Of a stretch of 11,857 nucleotides of DNA, positions 5,482-11,857 are shown in pieces. Positions within the stretch are counted from its first letter, which is position 1. Each line of letters starts with the position of its first letter. The notes under the pieces were generated by a model. It was not told the DNA's origin. It did not search any database and saw only the letters and a list, made by a program, of their open reading frames with translations. Both the position numbers and the translations under genes were made by a program. The DNA comes from Methanomicrobia archaeon (lineage in GTDB: Archaea > Methanobacteriota_B > Thermococci > Methanofastidiosales > B48-G16), in NCBI GenBank assembly GCA_023133315.1, contig JAGLWR010000024.1:1-11857 (forward strand), in the 5' to 3' direction.

Positions 5482-6143
5482 GCATTGGTGTCATTGATCT
5501 TATAAGAAATAGAAGATCTATACGAAGATTTAAAAGGGATTTTGTAAGGCCAGAAGCTATAAAAGTTATACTAGATGCTGGAAGATGGGCACCTTCAGCA
5601 GGTAACAGACAGCCGTGGGATTTTGTTGTCGTTTCTGAAAATGAGGAGAAGGAGCCCATAGCAGAACTGTACGTTGAAGCTTATAGAGAAGAAGCAAACG
5701 ATTTATTATCCAGATCAGACGCAGAAAAACTTTTTAAAAATCCATATGAGGCAAAAAAGAGAATCCTCTCTATGCTGGATTTACTGAGGGATCAGATATT
5801 AAAACCACCATATCTTATTCTGGTTTGTGCAGACACAGAGCTGTCTCGCTCTTATTTGTTCGAAACTGGAGCCGCAATACAGAACATGATGTTAACTGCA
5901 TCGGACATGAAGTTGGGGGCCTGTTGTATTGAAATAGCTACTACACTTTTAGGTGAATACTTTGATAAACAAAAACTAAAAGATGCGCTCGGAATTCCTC
6001 CAGAGATAGAAGTTGTTGCCCTCGTTCCGATAGGGAAACCAGAAGTAATCCCCCCAAGACCCGGAAGAAAGATACTCAGGGATTTTACCCACACCGAGTT
6101 CTACCTAGAAGACAAACATGACAGAGATGATACGTTATACTGA
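5478..6143 (+). CDS. Nitroreductase-family FMN oxidoreductase
   Basis: 221-residue FMN-dependent NAD(P)H oxidoreductase. VIDLIRNRRSIRRF (5-18) is the family's N-terminal FMN-phosphate binding helix; AGRWAPSAGNRQPWDFVVV (34-52) is the second FMN motif; GAAIQNMMLTASDMKLGACC (central) is the third; EVVALVPIGKPE with a basic proline-rich tail closes the fold. Length is normal for the single-domain archaeal branch. Its ATG overlaps the stop of the nucleotidyltransferase-like gene (ATGA), so translation is coupled. It also overlaps the 3' end of the convergent membrane-protein gene by nine bases. Members reduce nitro compounds, quinones or flavins or break down flavin-related rings; the precise reaction is not visible. 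Confidence 0.9.
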   Translation: MSIGVIDLIRNRRSIRRFKRDFVRPEAIKVILDAGRWAPSAGNRQPWDFVVVSENEEKEPIAELYVEAYREEANDLLSRSDAEKLFKNPYEAKKRILSMLDLLRDQILKPPYLILVCADTELSRSYLFETGAAIQNMMLTASDMKLGACCIEIATTLLGEYFDKQKLKDALGIPPEIEVVALVPIGKPEVIPPRPGRKILRDFTHTEFYLEDKHDRDDTLY

Positions 6144-6824
6144 GTACTCCTCAATTTTTATATTCCCTGTATAGTAATCTCTCAACCAATTCGGCTCTTT
6201 TACAATTTCTACATTATCATAGTCGTTATAATACAAGACGAGTTTATACCTTTTGGGATTTTCGTTTTCTTCTCTCATTTTCGTTCTCATTTCATCGATC
6301 AGTTTTTGATTATAATCTCTGAGCTTCAATTGATTTTTCTTGTAATCCGCTTGATGTCTTATATATACGTCAAGTACCTTGCTTTTTACGTAGGCTCTCA
6401 AAGAAACTACTATCCAGGCAAATGCTATAACAAGATAGAAGAGGTACCTTATCTGGGAGTTCGATAGCTTGGGTCTCAGTGTTAACATACCTATAAATGA
6501 AAAAATGAAGATTATGAGCAACCCCTGTTTTACCAGGAATTTTGTGAAAGTCAGGATATTCAGGTAAAATCTGAAATTTGACATGTTATCTTTTAGAACT
6601 TTTTCTATACCCCGGATGTCGTTATATGCACCCCCCCAGCTCGGTATGTCAAATTTCCTGTGGACATGTAACAACTTATCTCTTAAAACTTCTCGCTTCA
6701 CACCCTTTCCCACCCTGTAATTATCTATGACTGTAATAAGCCATGCCAAATTACTAAAACTCTCCTCCCTTCCAGTTATGTGCCTTTTAATTTTTCCTAT
6801 GTACTCTCCAATTTTTCCGAACAT
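6135..6824 (-). CDS. Uncharacterised two-TM membrane protein with charged flanks
   Basis: I do not recognise the family. From ATG 6824 it has 229 residues; an in-frame ATG at 6836 would add MKKD. The first hundred residues are basic and soluble. Two hydrophobic helices follow (about 100-116, GLLIIFIFSFIGMLTL, and 127-143, YLFYLVIAFAWIVVSL) with a short loop, then a lysine-rich helical segment (KKNQLKLRDYNQKLIDEMRT) and a C-terminal beta-like end with NPKRYKLVLYYNDYDN. Both termini are probably cytoplasmic. The TATA-like CTATTTAAG centred at 6850 lies 26 nt from ATG 6824, which fits a leaderless start and is too close (14 nt) to ATG 6836. It runs convergent to the nitroreductase with a nine-base overlap. 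Function is unknown. Confidence 0.75.
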   Translation of the reverse strand: MFGKIGEYIGKIKRHITGREESFSNLAWLITVIDNYRVGKGVKREVLRDKLLHVHRKFDIPSWGGAYNDIRGIEKVLKDNMSNFRFYLNILTFTKFLVKQGLLIIFIFSFIGMLTLRPKLSNSQIRYLFYLVIAFAWIVVSLRAYVKSKVLDVYIRHQADYKKNQLKLRDYNQKLIDEMRTKMREENENPKRYKLVLYYNDYDNVEIVKEPNWLRDYYTGNIKIEEYSV

Positions 6825-6845
6825 ATCCTTTTTCATGAGTTTTCA

Positions 6846-6890
6846 CTTAAATAGTTTTCTTTCTTCCGAGATGAAAAAGTTTAAAAAATA
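6846..6890. promoter_or_regulatory. Divergent leaderless promoters of the two-TM gene and pepD
   Basis: The minus-strand TATA CTATTTAAG (plus 6846-6854) and the plus-strand TATA TTTAAAAAATA (6880-6890) face away from each other. Their centres lie about 26 nt from ATG 6824 (-) and ATG 6909 (+), and neither start needs a ribosome site upstream. The pepD start has none. Confidence 0.5.
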
Positions 6891-6908
6891 TGTTTGGAAT
6901 GATCAGTT

Positions 6909-8366
6909 ATGGAAAAAAGAATTTTGGATGAACTTGAACCAAAAATTGTTTGGGATGTATTTGAGGACATAACAAAAATTCCTCACCCTTCCAAGAAAGA
7001 GGGAAAGATTTGTCATTGGATTAAAGAATGGGCAAAAAAATACAATGTTTCAATGAAAAAGGACGAAATAGGGAATATTCTTCTCACTGAGGAAGCAACG
7101 CCAGGATGCGAAGAGTATCCTACTTTAGTTCTTCAGGCTCACATGGACATGGTTTGCCAAAAGAGTTCCGAAACAAAAATTGATTTTGATAACGATCCAT
7201 TAAAAATCAAGATCGTAGATGATTACGTCACAGCCGAAGGGACAACTCTTGGAGCAGACAATGGGATAGGCATGGCTTATGGCATGGCAGCCGTAATCTC
7301 AAAAGATATTAATCATGGTTCTTTAGAAGTTGTTTTGACCGTCGACGAGGAAACGGGACTGACTGGTGCTTTCGAGATGCAGAAAGGGTTCTTCTCTGGA
7401 AAATATCTGTTAAATCTTGACAGTGAAACATTAGGAGAAATAACTATCAGCAGCGCAGGCGGAGGGGACACTCATTATGGGCTGCCAGTTAATCGTGAAG
7501 AAAAGAAAGGCTGGAAAGCAATTAGGGTATCGGTAGACGGTCTCAAGGGGGGTCATTCAGGAATGGATATTCATCTTCCACGGTTAAATGCTATCAAAGT
7601 GGTGATTACAGGTATATTGCACCTGAAGAATAAGATGGACCTACTCGTGAGCAGCATTAACGGCGGATCAGTTCATAATGCAATCCCGAGAGAAGTCGTA
7701 TGCGATCTCTCAGTCCCGAAAGAAAAGAGAGACGAAGCAGTTAAGGTACTTGAAGAATGGAAAATGAAAACATTAAGTGAAGAACAAAACGAACAGGGTA
7801 TGAGAATAGCTATCTCAAAAATAGATGAGACAAATACTTTGACAAAAGAACAATCAAATTCTATTTGCAGTCTTTTACATGAAATTCCTCATGGTCCTAT
7901 ATCCTTTAGCAAAGAAATAGAAGGACTGGTTCAGACCTCTAACAATCTTGCAGTCGTTAAGAGTAGTGAAGATAAAATCGATATTTTTTTGAGCAGTAGA
8001 AGTTCGATAAATGACGAGTTAGAAGAACTCCGGGAAAAGTTAAAAATCCTCGGTGAAAAGTACGGTGCAGATGTTACACAGGAGGAGGCATATCCCGGCT
8101 GGAAACCTGATCTCGACTCACCATTTCTGGCTCTGGTGAAGAGTTCCTATGAAGAAATTCTCAAAAAAGAGGTCTCGTTAAAAGCGATTCACGCGGGATT
8201 AGAATGCGGACTGCTCTTAAGACTCGATCCAGAACTCCAGGTAGTTTCTATCGGTCCTGAGATTAAAGACGTTCACACACCCAACGAGCTGGTATACATT
8301 AAAAGCGTAGAGACAGTCTGGAATGTTGTCAGGAAAATAATAGAGAATATGGGGGCACTTGGATAG
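6909..8366 (+). CDS. pepD: Aminoacyl-histidine dipeptidase (cytosolic non-specific dipeptidase), M20 family
   Basis: Cytosolic zinc dipeptidase of the PepD type, which hydrolyses dipeptides including Xaa-His and thus recycles amino acids. It has 485 residues, the normal length. Zinc-site elements: LQAHMDMV with H78 and D80; GADNGIG with bridging D117; DEETG with general base E147 and ligand E148; LLNLDSE with D171; and a C-terminal DVHTPNE with H456. KGGHSGMDIH marks the start of the lid/dimerisation domain and SSINGGSVHNAIPRE its signature. IHAGLECGLL (from 427) belongs to the second half of the catalytic domain. No Shine-Dalgarno precedes the ATG; the TATA spacing indicates a leaderless message. 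Highly confident in family; exact specificity is inferred. Confidence 0.95.
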   Translation: MEKRILDELEPKIVWDVFEDITKIPHPSKKEGKICHWIKEWAKKYNVSMKKDEIGNILLTEEATPGCEEYPTLVLQAHMDMVCQKSSETKIDFDNDPLKIKIVDDYVTAEGTTLGADNGIGMAYGMAAVISKDINHGSLEVVLTVDEETGLTGAFEMQKGFFSGKYLLNLDSETLGEITISSAGGGDTHYGLPVNREEKKGWKAIRVSVDGLKGGHSGMDIHLPRLNAIKVVITGILHLKNKMDLLVSSINGGSVHNAIPREVVCDLSVPKEKRDEAVKVLEEWKMKTLSEEQNEQGMRIAISKIDETNTLTKEQSNSICSLLHEIPHGPISFSKEIEGLVQTSNNLAVVKSSEDKIDIFLSSRSSINDELEELREKLKILGEKYGADVTQEEAYPGWKPDLDSPFLALVKSSYEEILKKEVSLKAIHAGLECGLLLRLDPELQVVSIGPEIKDVHTPNELVYIKSVETVWNVVRKIIENMGALG

Positions 8367-8384
8367 ATTCTTTGTAGCTTACTA

Positions 8385-8456
8385 AGCCCTGGGCGGGGAT
8401 TGAACCCGCGACCTCACCCTTACCAAGGGCGCGCTCTACCACTGAGCCACCAAGGC
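8385..8456 (-). tRNA. tRNA-Thr (anticodon GGT)
   Basis: The 72-nt minus-strand sequence folds as a complete cloverleaf. The acceptor arm GCCTTGG pairs with CCAGGGC (one G-U). The D arm is GCTC/GAGC with loop AGTGGTA; the anticodon stem is CGCCC/GGGTG with loop TTGGTAA; the variable loop is AGGTC; the T arm is GCGGG/CCCGC with loop TTCAATC. Loop positions 34-36 are GGT, which reads threonine codons ACC and ACU. The discriminator base is T, usual for archaeal tRNA-Thr. CCA is not encoded and no intron is present. Confidence 0.95.
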
Positions 8457-8460
8457 ATAA

Positions 8461-8490
8461 TATAAAAAAGAACATATCAGTATAAAAATT
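8461..8490 (-). promoter_or_regulatory. tRNA-Thr promoter overlapping the end of the ECF gene
   Basis: On the minus strand ATTTTTATAC (plus 8481-8490) is a TATA whose centre is about 26 nt before a start near 8460, four bases ahead of the mature tRNA 5' end. It touches the TAA of the ECF gene. The following CTTTTTTATA (plus 8461-8470) could at the same time serve as the oligo-T stop for the ECF transcript. Confidence 0.45.
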
Positions 8491-9239
8491 TATCCAATAT
8501 CTAAAAACTTGGAGATTCCTGTTCTAAAGGTAATTATCCACGCTCCACCGACATCGATAATGCCCTGCACACAGTTGAGTCCCACTATGATATACCAAGG
8601 TATCCAGTTGATAGCATCCTCTGTCGACATGCCAAAGAATGTGGGTATTGCAAAGTAGTAGTTTATCACCGTTGACGTGATTCCTCTTACGATTACAGCC
8701 AAAATGAGTGTTGCAGTGATAAAATAGATATTTTTGAACGTTCCCAACTTTTTAAATTCATAGTTTCTTGTCAAAAGCCAGAAGCTGAGATAAAAAGCTA
8801 TACAGGATATTGCAACCAATAGGTGAGATATTATCTCTTTATCTCTTAAAAGGATAAAAAGAGTACCAAACAGCGCTATCAACGCTATTATGCTGATTAA
8901 AATTCCAGATAGAGTCAGTAATTTCTGTTTTAATTCCTTCTCCCCTTTGAATTTTAGAGTCATGAGGGTGGGAACTATGAACATCGGTACTGTTGCCATC
9001 CATTTCATTGTGGCCCCAATGAGACCGCTGGGAGATACTACCGAAATCGCAAAGAACATCACAATACTCGTTTCCAGCGCGACTCTAAACCCAAAGAGAA
9101 AGAAAGCTATCAGGATTGGGACTGCCACAAGGTCTATCTTCATTCCCCATTGCGTCGGTATCTCCAACTGTGATAACTGAAGCACAGTAGACATCGCAGC
9201 AAATAACGCTATGATCGTAATTTCATTGATCTTTTTCAT
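8490..9239 (-). CDS. ECF transporter S component (riboflavin-type family), second copy
   Basis: Membrane substrate-binding subunit of an energy-coupling-factor vitamin importer, 249 residues from ATG 9239. It has about six hydrophobic segments. The N-terminal NEITIIALFAAMSTVLQL is the S-component first helix carrying the A-x-x-x-A-type contact with EcfT. MKIDLVAVPILIAFFLFGFR matches the conserved L-D-x-x-x-x-P/F block, and YFAIPTFFGMS with the final helix WYIIVGLNCVQGIIDVGGAW is typical of RibU-like S proteins. An ATG at 9287 would add 16 residues and overlap the upstream gene by eight bases. The TATA at 9261-9268, however, is 25 nt from ATG 9239 with no ribosome site, so I chose the leaderless start. 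EcfA/EcfT are not in the window. The substrate is not certain: riboflavin or another vitamin. Confidence 0.78.
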   Translation of the reverse strand: MKKINEITIIALFAAMSTVLQLSQLEIPTQWGMKIDLVAVPILIAFFLFGFRVALETSIVMFFAISVVSPSGLIGATMKWMATVPMFIVPTLMTLKFKGEKELKQKLLTLSGILISIIALIALFGTLFILLRDKEIISHLLVAISCIAFYLSFWLLTRNYEFKKLGTFKNIYFITATLILAVIVRGITSTVINYYFAIPTFFGMSTEDAINWIPWYIIVGLNCVQGIIDVGGAWIITFRTGISKFLDIG

Positions 9240-9260
9240 GACAGGAGAGTGGAAATGCGG

Positions 9261-9268
9261 TATATAAA
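9261..9268 (-). promoter_or_regulatory. TATA box of the downstream ECF S-component gene
   Basis: TTTATATA on the minus strand, centre about 25.5 nt before ATG 9239, preceded by AAGC. It lies a few bases beyond the 3' end of the upstream S-component gene, which gives that pair independent transcription. Confidence 0.55.
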
Positions 9269-9279
9269 GCTTTCCAATT

Positions 9280-9762
9280 CTACTCATTTTTAAGTATTTT
9301 ACCGACAGCTTTGTACAACAATAGTGCTAATATCATACCAAATACAGCTTGGAAGATGTTACCCGGGAGTTCAGCTATTGCAGCCCCGTATCCATAGACG
9401 AATAGCTCTACTAAAAAGTATCCAAGTATCATTTCAGATCCTCCTACAGCCAACGCAAATATCTTATTTCGCTTAGCTAGTTTACCCACGAGGATGCCTT
9501 CTATACCTTTTATGATCAGCGTAAAAGGTGCCCAGTTGGGGTATCCACCAATCAAGTCTGCCAGCGCAGAGCCAATGCCTCCTGCAAATCCACCCACCCT
9601 GAACCCAAAACACAAGGCAGAAAAAAAGATCATCGAGTCTCCGATGTTTATGTATCCTTTGGTTTGGGGAATGGGGATTTTTATGAGAAGTGTACCCACG
9701 CAGACTAACGCCGTCATTATACCCATAATTGCTATTTCCGTAGACTTAGATCTGACCATCAT
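9280..9762 (-). CDS. ECF transporter S component, first copy
   Basis: 160-residue membrane protein of the ECF S-component superfamily. STEIAIMGIMTALVCVGTLL is the first helix with the alanine/glycine face that meets EcfT. GYINIGDSMIFFSALCFG is the strongly conserved Y-I-N-x-G-D block; GFAGGIGSALADLIGGYPNW followed by APFTLIIKGIEGILVG is the second signature, shared with PF07155-type riboflavin/unknown-substrate S proteins. About six helices are present, so it is full length. It would bind a vitamin or precursor and work with EcfA/EcfT encoded elsewhere, as in group II systems. The ATG at 9762 is 26 nt from its TATA, implying a leaderless message. An inverted repeat at the promoter suggests repression. 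The substrate is not deducible. Confidence 0.85.
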   Translation of the reverse strand: MMVRSKSTEIAIMGIMTALVCVGTLLIKIPIPQTKGYINIGDSMIFFSALCFGFRVGGFAGGIGSALADLIGGYPNWAPFTLIIKGIEGILVGKLAKRNKIFALAVGGSEMILGYFLVELFVYGYGAAIAELPGNIFQAVFGMILALLLYKAVGKILKNE

Positions 9763-9765
9763 AAC

Positions 9766-9805
9766 TATACAAGAAAATACTTGTATATAAAGTTTTCGCT
9801 TGTAT
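9766..9805 (-). promoter_or_regulatory. Promoter with perfect inverted-repeat operator upstream of the first ECF gene
   Basis: The minus strand has BRE GCGAAAA (plus 9793-9799) and TATA TTTATATA (9784-9791), with the start at or near ATG 9762. A perfect inverted repeat TATACAAG-AAAATA-CTTGTATA spans 9766-9787, between the TATA and the start and overlapping the TATA by four bases; a bound protein would block transcription. A further half-site CTTGTAT lies at 9799-9805, upstream of the BRE. A vitamin-responsive repressor is the natural candidate, but the regulator is not in the window. Confidence 0.55.
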
Positions 9806-9808
9806 GGT

Positions 9809-10909
9809 CTAAGGTTTTATATAACTTAGAATAAGGTTTTTATTTTCAACAATAGCTTTTGCCGTGAGATCTCTATCGTTACCTGCCATGACAATGATCA
9901 ATTGGTTTGCCGTGAAAATGTCTCTTTCCAGGAATACGTTATATGCACCTTCAGTCCTGAGATAATTTACGGAACTGCTGCCCAAAATCTGACTTACTAT
10001 GTACCCCACTCCAGAGTAGGCATCAGGTCCTCCCAAGATTATTATTATAGCTTCATTTTTATAAGAATCGAAATTACTCGGAAATATCCTCTGGACATCT
10101 ATTTTATTACTTTCCAAGAAGACTTCAAGGCTTTCTCCCTGCAAACCCCAGTCGATTGCGTTGGAAAGTATAAAAACTTTCAATTTTTCTGTGGTTATAC
10201 TGTGTGTCAGGGAGTTATTGTTCTCATCCATTTCGTCTATTTCTTCTCTCAGATCCACTTTCACTTTAATCTCTATATCTCCCTCTATTTTTGGGGTCCA
10301 GTACGTGAAAACTGATATAAAAGCTCCAGGATCAAGTTTTTCTATTTCTTTTTCATCTATTAAACTTTCACCTTCATAGATCCCTATTTTAAAAGATTCA
10401 ATTGTGGAGGCTTCCCCAATGTTCTTTGCTTCTGCAATTATTCTTATCTCCTCGTCTACTTTTGGAGTCGGATTGGAGAAGGATATTTCGGTTACGATAA
10501 GGTCTGAAGCCGAGACATGAAAAGTTTTCTCTACAGCGTTATTGGTCTCGTCGCTTTCTTCGATTATATTTTCAGGATCGACTATTACAGTAAAAAGATA
10601 ATCTCCATATGATAGATTACTGATATAAATAGTTATTGTTGTCGTCCAATTCTTTAAACAATCTTTAGTTACATTTCCCTGATAAATGACTACATTCGTT
10701 CCCAAGTCTTTCAAAGCATACTTCACGGGAACTGTATACAGATCTACATTGCCTTTATTTTCTATATTTACATAGATTATTCCCGTCATTCCAGAAACAA
10801 AGTTTTCGAATGTAACATTCTCTTCGGCAATTTCGAGGTCAGGGAGTTCACAATTTATCTGCATTAAAAGAATTGATAGAATTATAAAAAATAAAAAAAT
10901 CCTTTTCAT
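9809..10909 (-). CDS. Secreted double-CARDB protein with S-layer-like C-terminal domain
   Basis: 366-residue exported protein. Residues 1-19 (MKRIFLFFIILSILLMQIN) are a signal peptide, followed by C20; the context does not match a lipobox. A first CARDB beta-sandwich runs about 24-132, ending VDPENIIEESDETNN, the hallmark of the fold. A second runs about 136-240, ending EEIDEMDENNNS. The last part (243-366) has VFILSNAIDW, IIIILGGPDAYSGVG (GGP at 293-295) and QLIIVMAGNDRDLTAKA, resembling the archaeal S-layer pattern of a GGP strand-loop and a late V-A-G-x-D-x-x-D-T. It probably sits outside the membrane, in or under the surface layer. The ATG overlaps the pyrI stop (ATGA), so it is translated as the third gene of the pyr operon. 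Function is unknown; CARDB domains usually serve in adhesion. Confidence 0.75.
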   Translation of the reverse strand: MKRIFLFFIILSILLMQINCELPDLEIAEENVTFENFVSGMTGIIYVNIENKGNVDLYTVPVKYALKDLGTNVVIYQGNVTKDCLKNWTTTITIYISNLSYGDYLFTVIVDPENIIEESDETNNAVEKTFHVSASDLIVTEISFSNPTPKVDEEIRIIAEAKNIGEASTIESFKIGIYEGESLIDEKEIEKLDPGAFISVFTYWTPKIEGDIEIKVKVDLREEIDEMDENNNSLTHSITTEKLKVFILSNAIDWGLQGESLEVFLESNKIDVQRIFPSNFDSYKNEAIIIILGGPDAYSGVGYIVSQILGSSSVNYLRTEGAYNVFLERDIFTANQLIIVMAGNDRDLTAKAIVENKNLILSYIKP

Positions 10910-11364
10910 ATTCTCAATCTCTTTAAGATCTCATCCTCTTCCATAAGTCTCTCGCAGTAGTAACATCTGAGAATTACAGGATCCCTTTTTTCCACTATAA
11001 ACTTTGAACTGCCTTCTTTTCTCGAGATGCAGTTTGGGTTCATACAGGTGAGAATGCCTTTTATTAGATCTGGAAGTTCTATCTTTCTTTTCTCTGCAAC
11101 TTCATAATCTTTTATTATATTTATTGTAGATTCCGGTGCTATCAGGGCTATTTCGTTGACCTCCTCTTCAGACAACTCTCTATTTTCAATTTTCACTATA
11201 TCTTTCGTTTTATGCAAGCTGCTGTGTACACCCATGGCTACAGTCACGGAGTCATCGTAGTTTTCAAGATTTAAAAGTCTGACGACATCTAACGCTTTTC
11301 CAGGTCTTATATGATCAATCACTGTTCCATTTTTTATGGCCGATACTTTTAATTCTTTTTTCAT
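10906..11364 (-). CDS. pyrI: Aspartate carbamoyltransferase regulatory chain
   Basis: Regulatory subunit that binds nucleotides (CTP/UTP inhibit, ATP activates) and joins PyrB trimers into the allosteric holoenzyme of pyrimidine synthesis. It has 152 residues, the normal length. The N-terminal allosteric domain begins KVSAIKNGTVIDHI and continues GKALDVVRLL. The C-terminal zinc domain has C107-x4-C112 (CMNPNC) and C134-x2-C137 (CYYC), the four ligands that hold the contact surface to PyrB, with NCIS as in enteric PyrI. The start codon overlaps the pyrB stop (ATGA) and the stop overlaps the next gene's start, so pyrB, pyrI and the CARDB gene form one coupled unit. Confidence 0.97.
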   Translation of the reverse strand: MKKELKVSAIKNGTVIDHIRPGKALDVVRLLNLENYDDSVTVAMGVHSSLHKTKDIVKIENRELSEEEVNEIALIAPESTINIIKDYEVAEKRKIELPDLIKGILTCMNPNCISRKEGSSKFIVEKRDPVILRCYYCERLMEEDEILKRLRI

Positions 11365-11857
11365 TCTATCGCCCCCAGAACCAAGCTTAAAAGAGTCATT
11401 CTTACAGGTATTCCATTTCCCGCCTGTCTAAAGTAGATAGCATTCTCCGATTTATCAATCTTCGGGGATATCTCATCTACTCTCGGCAAAGGATGCATTA
11501 TTTTTGCATTTCCTAAAATATTCAGAGTCTCAGGAAGGATTTTATAGACCCCCTTTACCTTTTCATAATCTGCCGGATCAGGGAATCTCTCTTTTTGTAT
11601 TCGTGTGACATATAAAACATCAGTTTTTCCTATCTCCTCAAGATCAGAGATTTCTCTATAGGAAATACCTTTATCTTCAAGGTATTTTTTGATCTCTGAA
11701 GGCATTTTAAGTTCTTCTGGCGTAATGAAAATTAATTTTACATCATAATGTGCCAGTGCAGTTGCCAGCGAGTGTACAGTTCTTCCATACTTCAGATCCC
11801 CCATCATCGCTATACTTAATCCATCTATTCTGCCACACTCTTTTTTTATCGTATAAA
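11361..11857 (-). CDS. pyrB: Aspartate carbamoyltransferase catalytic chain, C-terminal half (5' end cut by window)
   Basis: Catalyses carbamoyl phosphate plus L-aspartate to N-carbamoyl-L-aspartate, the committed step of pyrimidine synthesis. The frame is open to the window edge, and about 165 of the usual 305-310 residues are present. The visible part is the aspartate-binding domain: GRIDGLSIAMMGDLKYGRTV followed by HSL (the Arg in GRTVHS binds aspartate); VTRIQKERF, matching the mobile loop with the second aspartate-binding Arg and Gln; MHPLPRVDEI, the conserved PLP turn; and FRQAGNGIPVRM at the C-terminal helix. The carbamoyl-phosphate STRT and HPxQ motifs lie outside the window. The ATG at 11807 is internal. 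Confidence 0.97.
   Translation of the reverse strand, partial: YTIKKECGRIDGLSIAMMGDLKYGRTVHSLATALAHYDVKLIFITPEELKMPSEIKKYLEDKGISYREISDLEEIGKTDVLYVTRIQKERFPDPADYEKVKGVYKILPETLNILGNAKIMHPLPRVDEISPKIDKSENAIYFRQAGNGIPVRMTLLSLVLGAIE

Noticed and set aside
6806..6836. MFG and EYI shared between micro-ORF B and the N-terminus of the two-TM protein
   Set aside because: Six identical positions of nine in short charged sequences; the remainder does not align, so common origin cannot be claimed.
9808..9830. Inverted repeat TCTAAG / CTTAGA and duplicated TAAGGTTTT at the end of the CARDB gene
   Set aside because: Six-base arms with an 11-base AT loop and no oligo-T on the minus strand after it; too weak to call a terminator or operator.
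9902..10315. 137-codon plus-strand ORF opposite the CARDB gene
   Set aside because: Overlaps the CARDB coding sequence entirely, has aromatic-rich shadow composition and no promoter or ribosome site.

Overview
The window reads as archaeal, most likely euryarchaeal. Promoters are BRE/TATA elements placed about 26 nt from the inferred transcript start. Translation starts are of two kinds: GGTGA-type Shine-Dalgarno sites lying almost at the mRNA 5' end, and leaderless starts where the ATG itself sits about 26 nt from the TATA centre. Transcript ends are T-rich, the tRNA does not encode CCA, and aspartate transcarbamoylase has a separate regulatory chain (pyrB-pyrI). The DNA is AT-rich. I cannot name a genus.

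Left part (1-3600): the C-terminal two thirds of a MATE exporter (+); a short CARDB-like fragment in frame just after its stop; a 460-bp AT-rich spacer; a stand-alone 114-residue CARF-like Rossmann protein (+); and an APC-family amino-acid permease (+). The spacer is not empty. On the minus strand it holds two tandem micro-ORFs (26 and 21 codons), both starting MFG and each with its own GGTGA ribosome site. They lie behind a TATA box inside a 21-bp sequence that recurs exactly 145 bp away, next to the divergent CARF-like gene. This is the most promising undescribed element here.

Middle (3678-6143, +): a tight three-gene operon encodes a metallophosphoesterase, a nucleotidyltransferase-fold protein (D-x-D plus distal D) and a nitroreductase. 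Its end overlaps the end of a convergent gene for a two-TM membrane protein. That gene and pepD diverge from a 70-bp region, and both appear leaderless.

Right part (6909-11857): pepD (+) converges on tRNA-Thr(GGT) (-). Behind the tRNA on the minus strand lie two ECF-transporter S components, each with its own leaderless promoter; the upstream promoter carries a perfect 8-bp inverted repeat that looks like an operator. Next is pyrB-pyrI joined by ATGA overlaps to a secreted double-CARDB protein with an S-layer-like C-terminus. That is an odd partner for pyrimidine biosynthesis. The window cuts off the 5' ends of the MATE gene and of pyrB.

Functions below come from motif reading alone. No database search was run.
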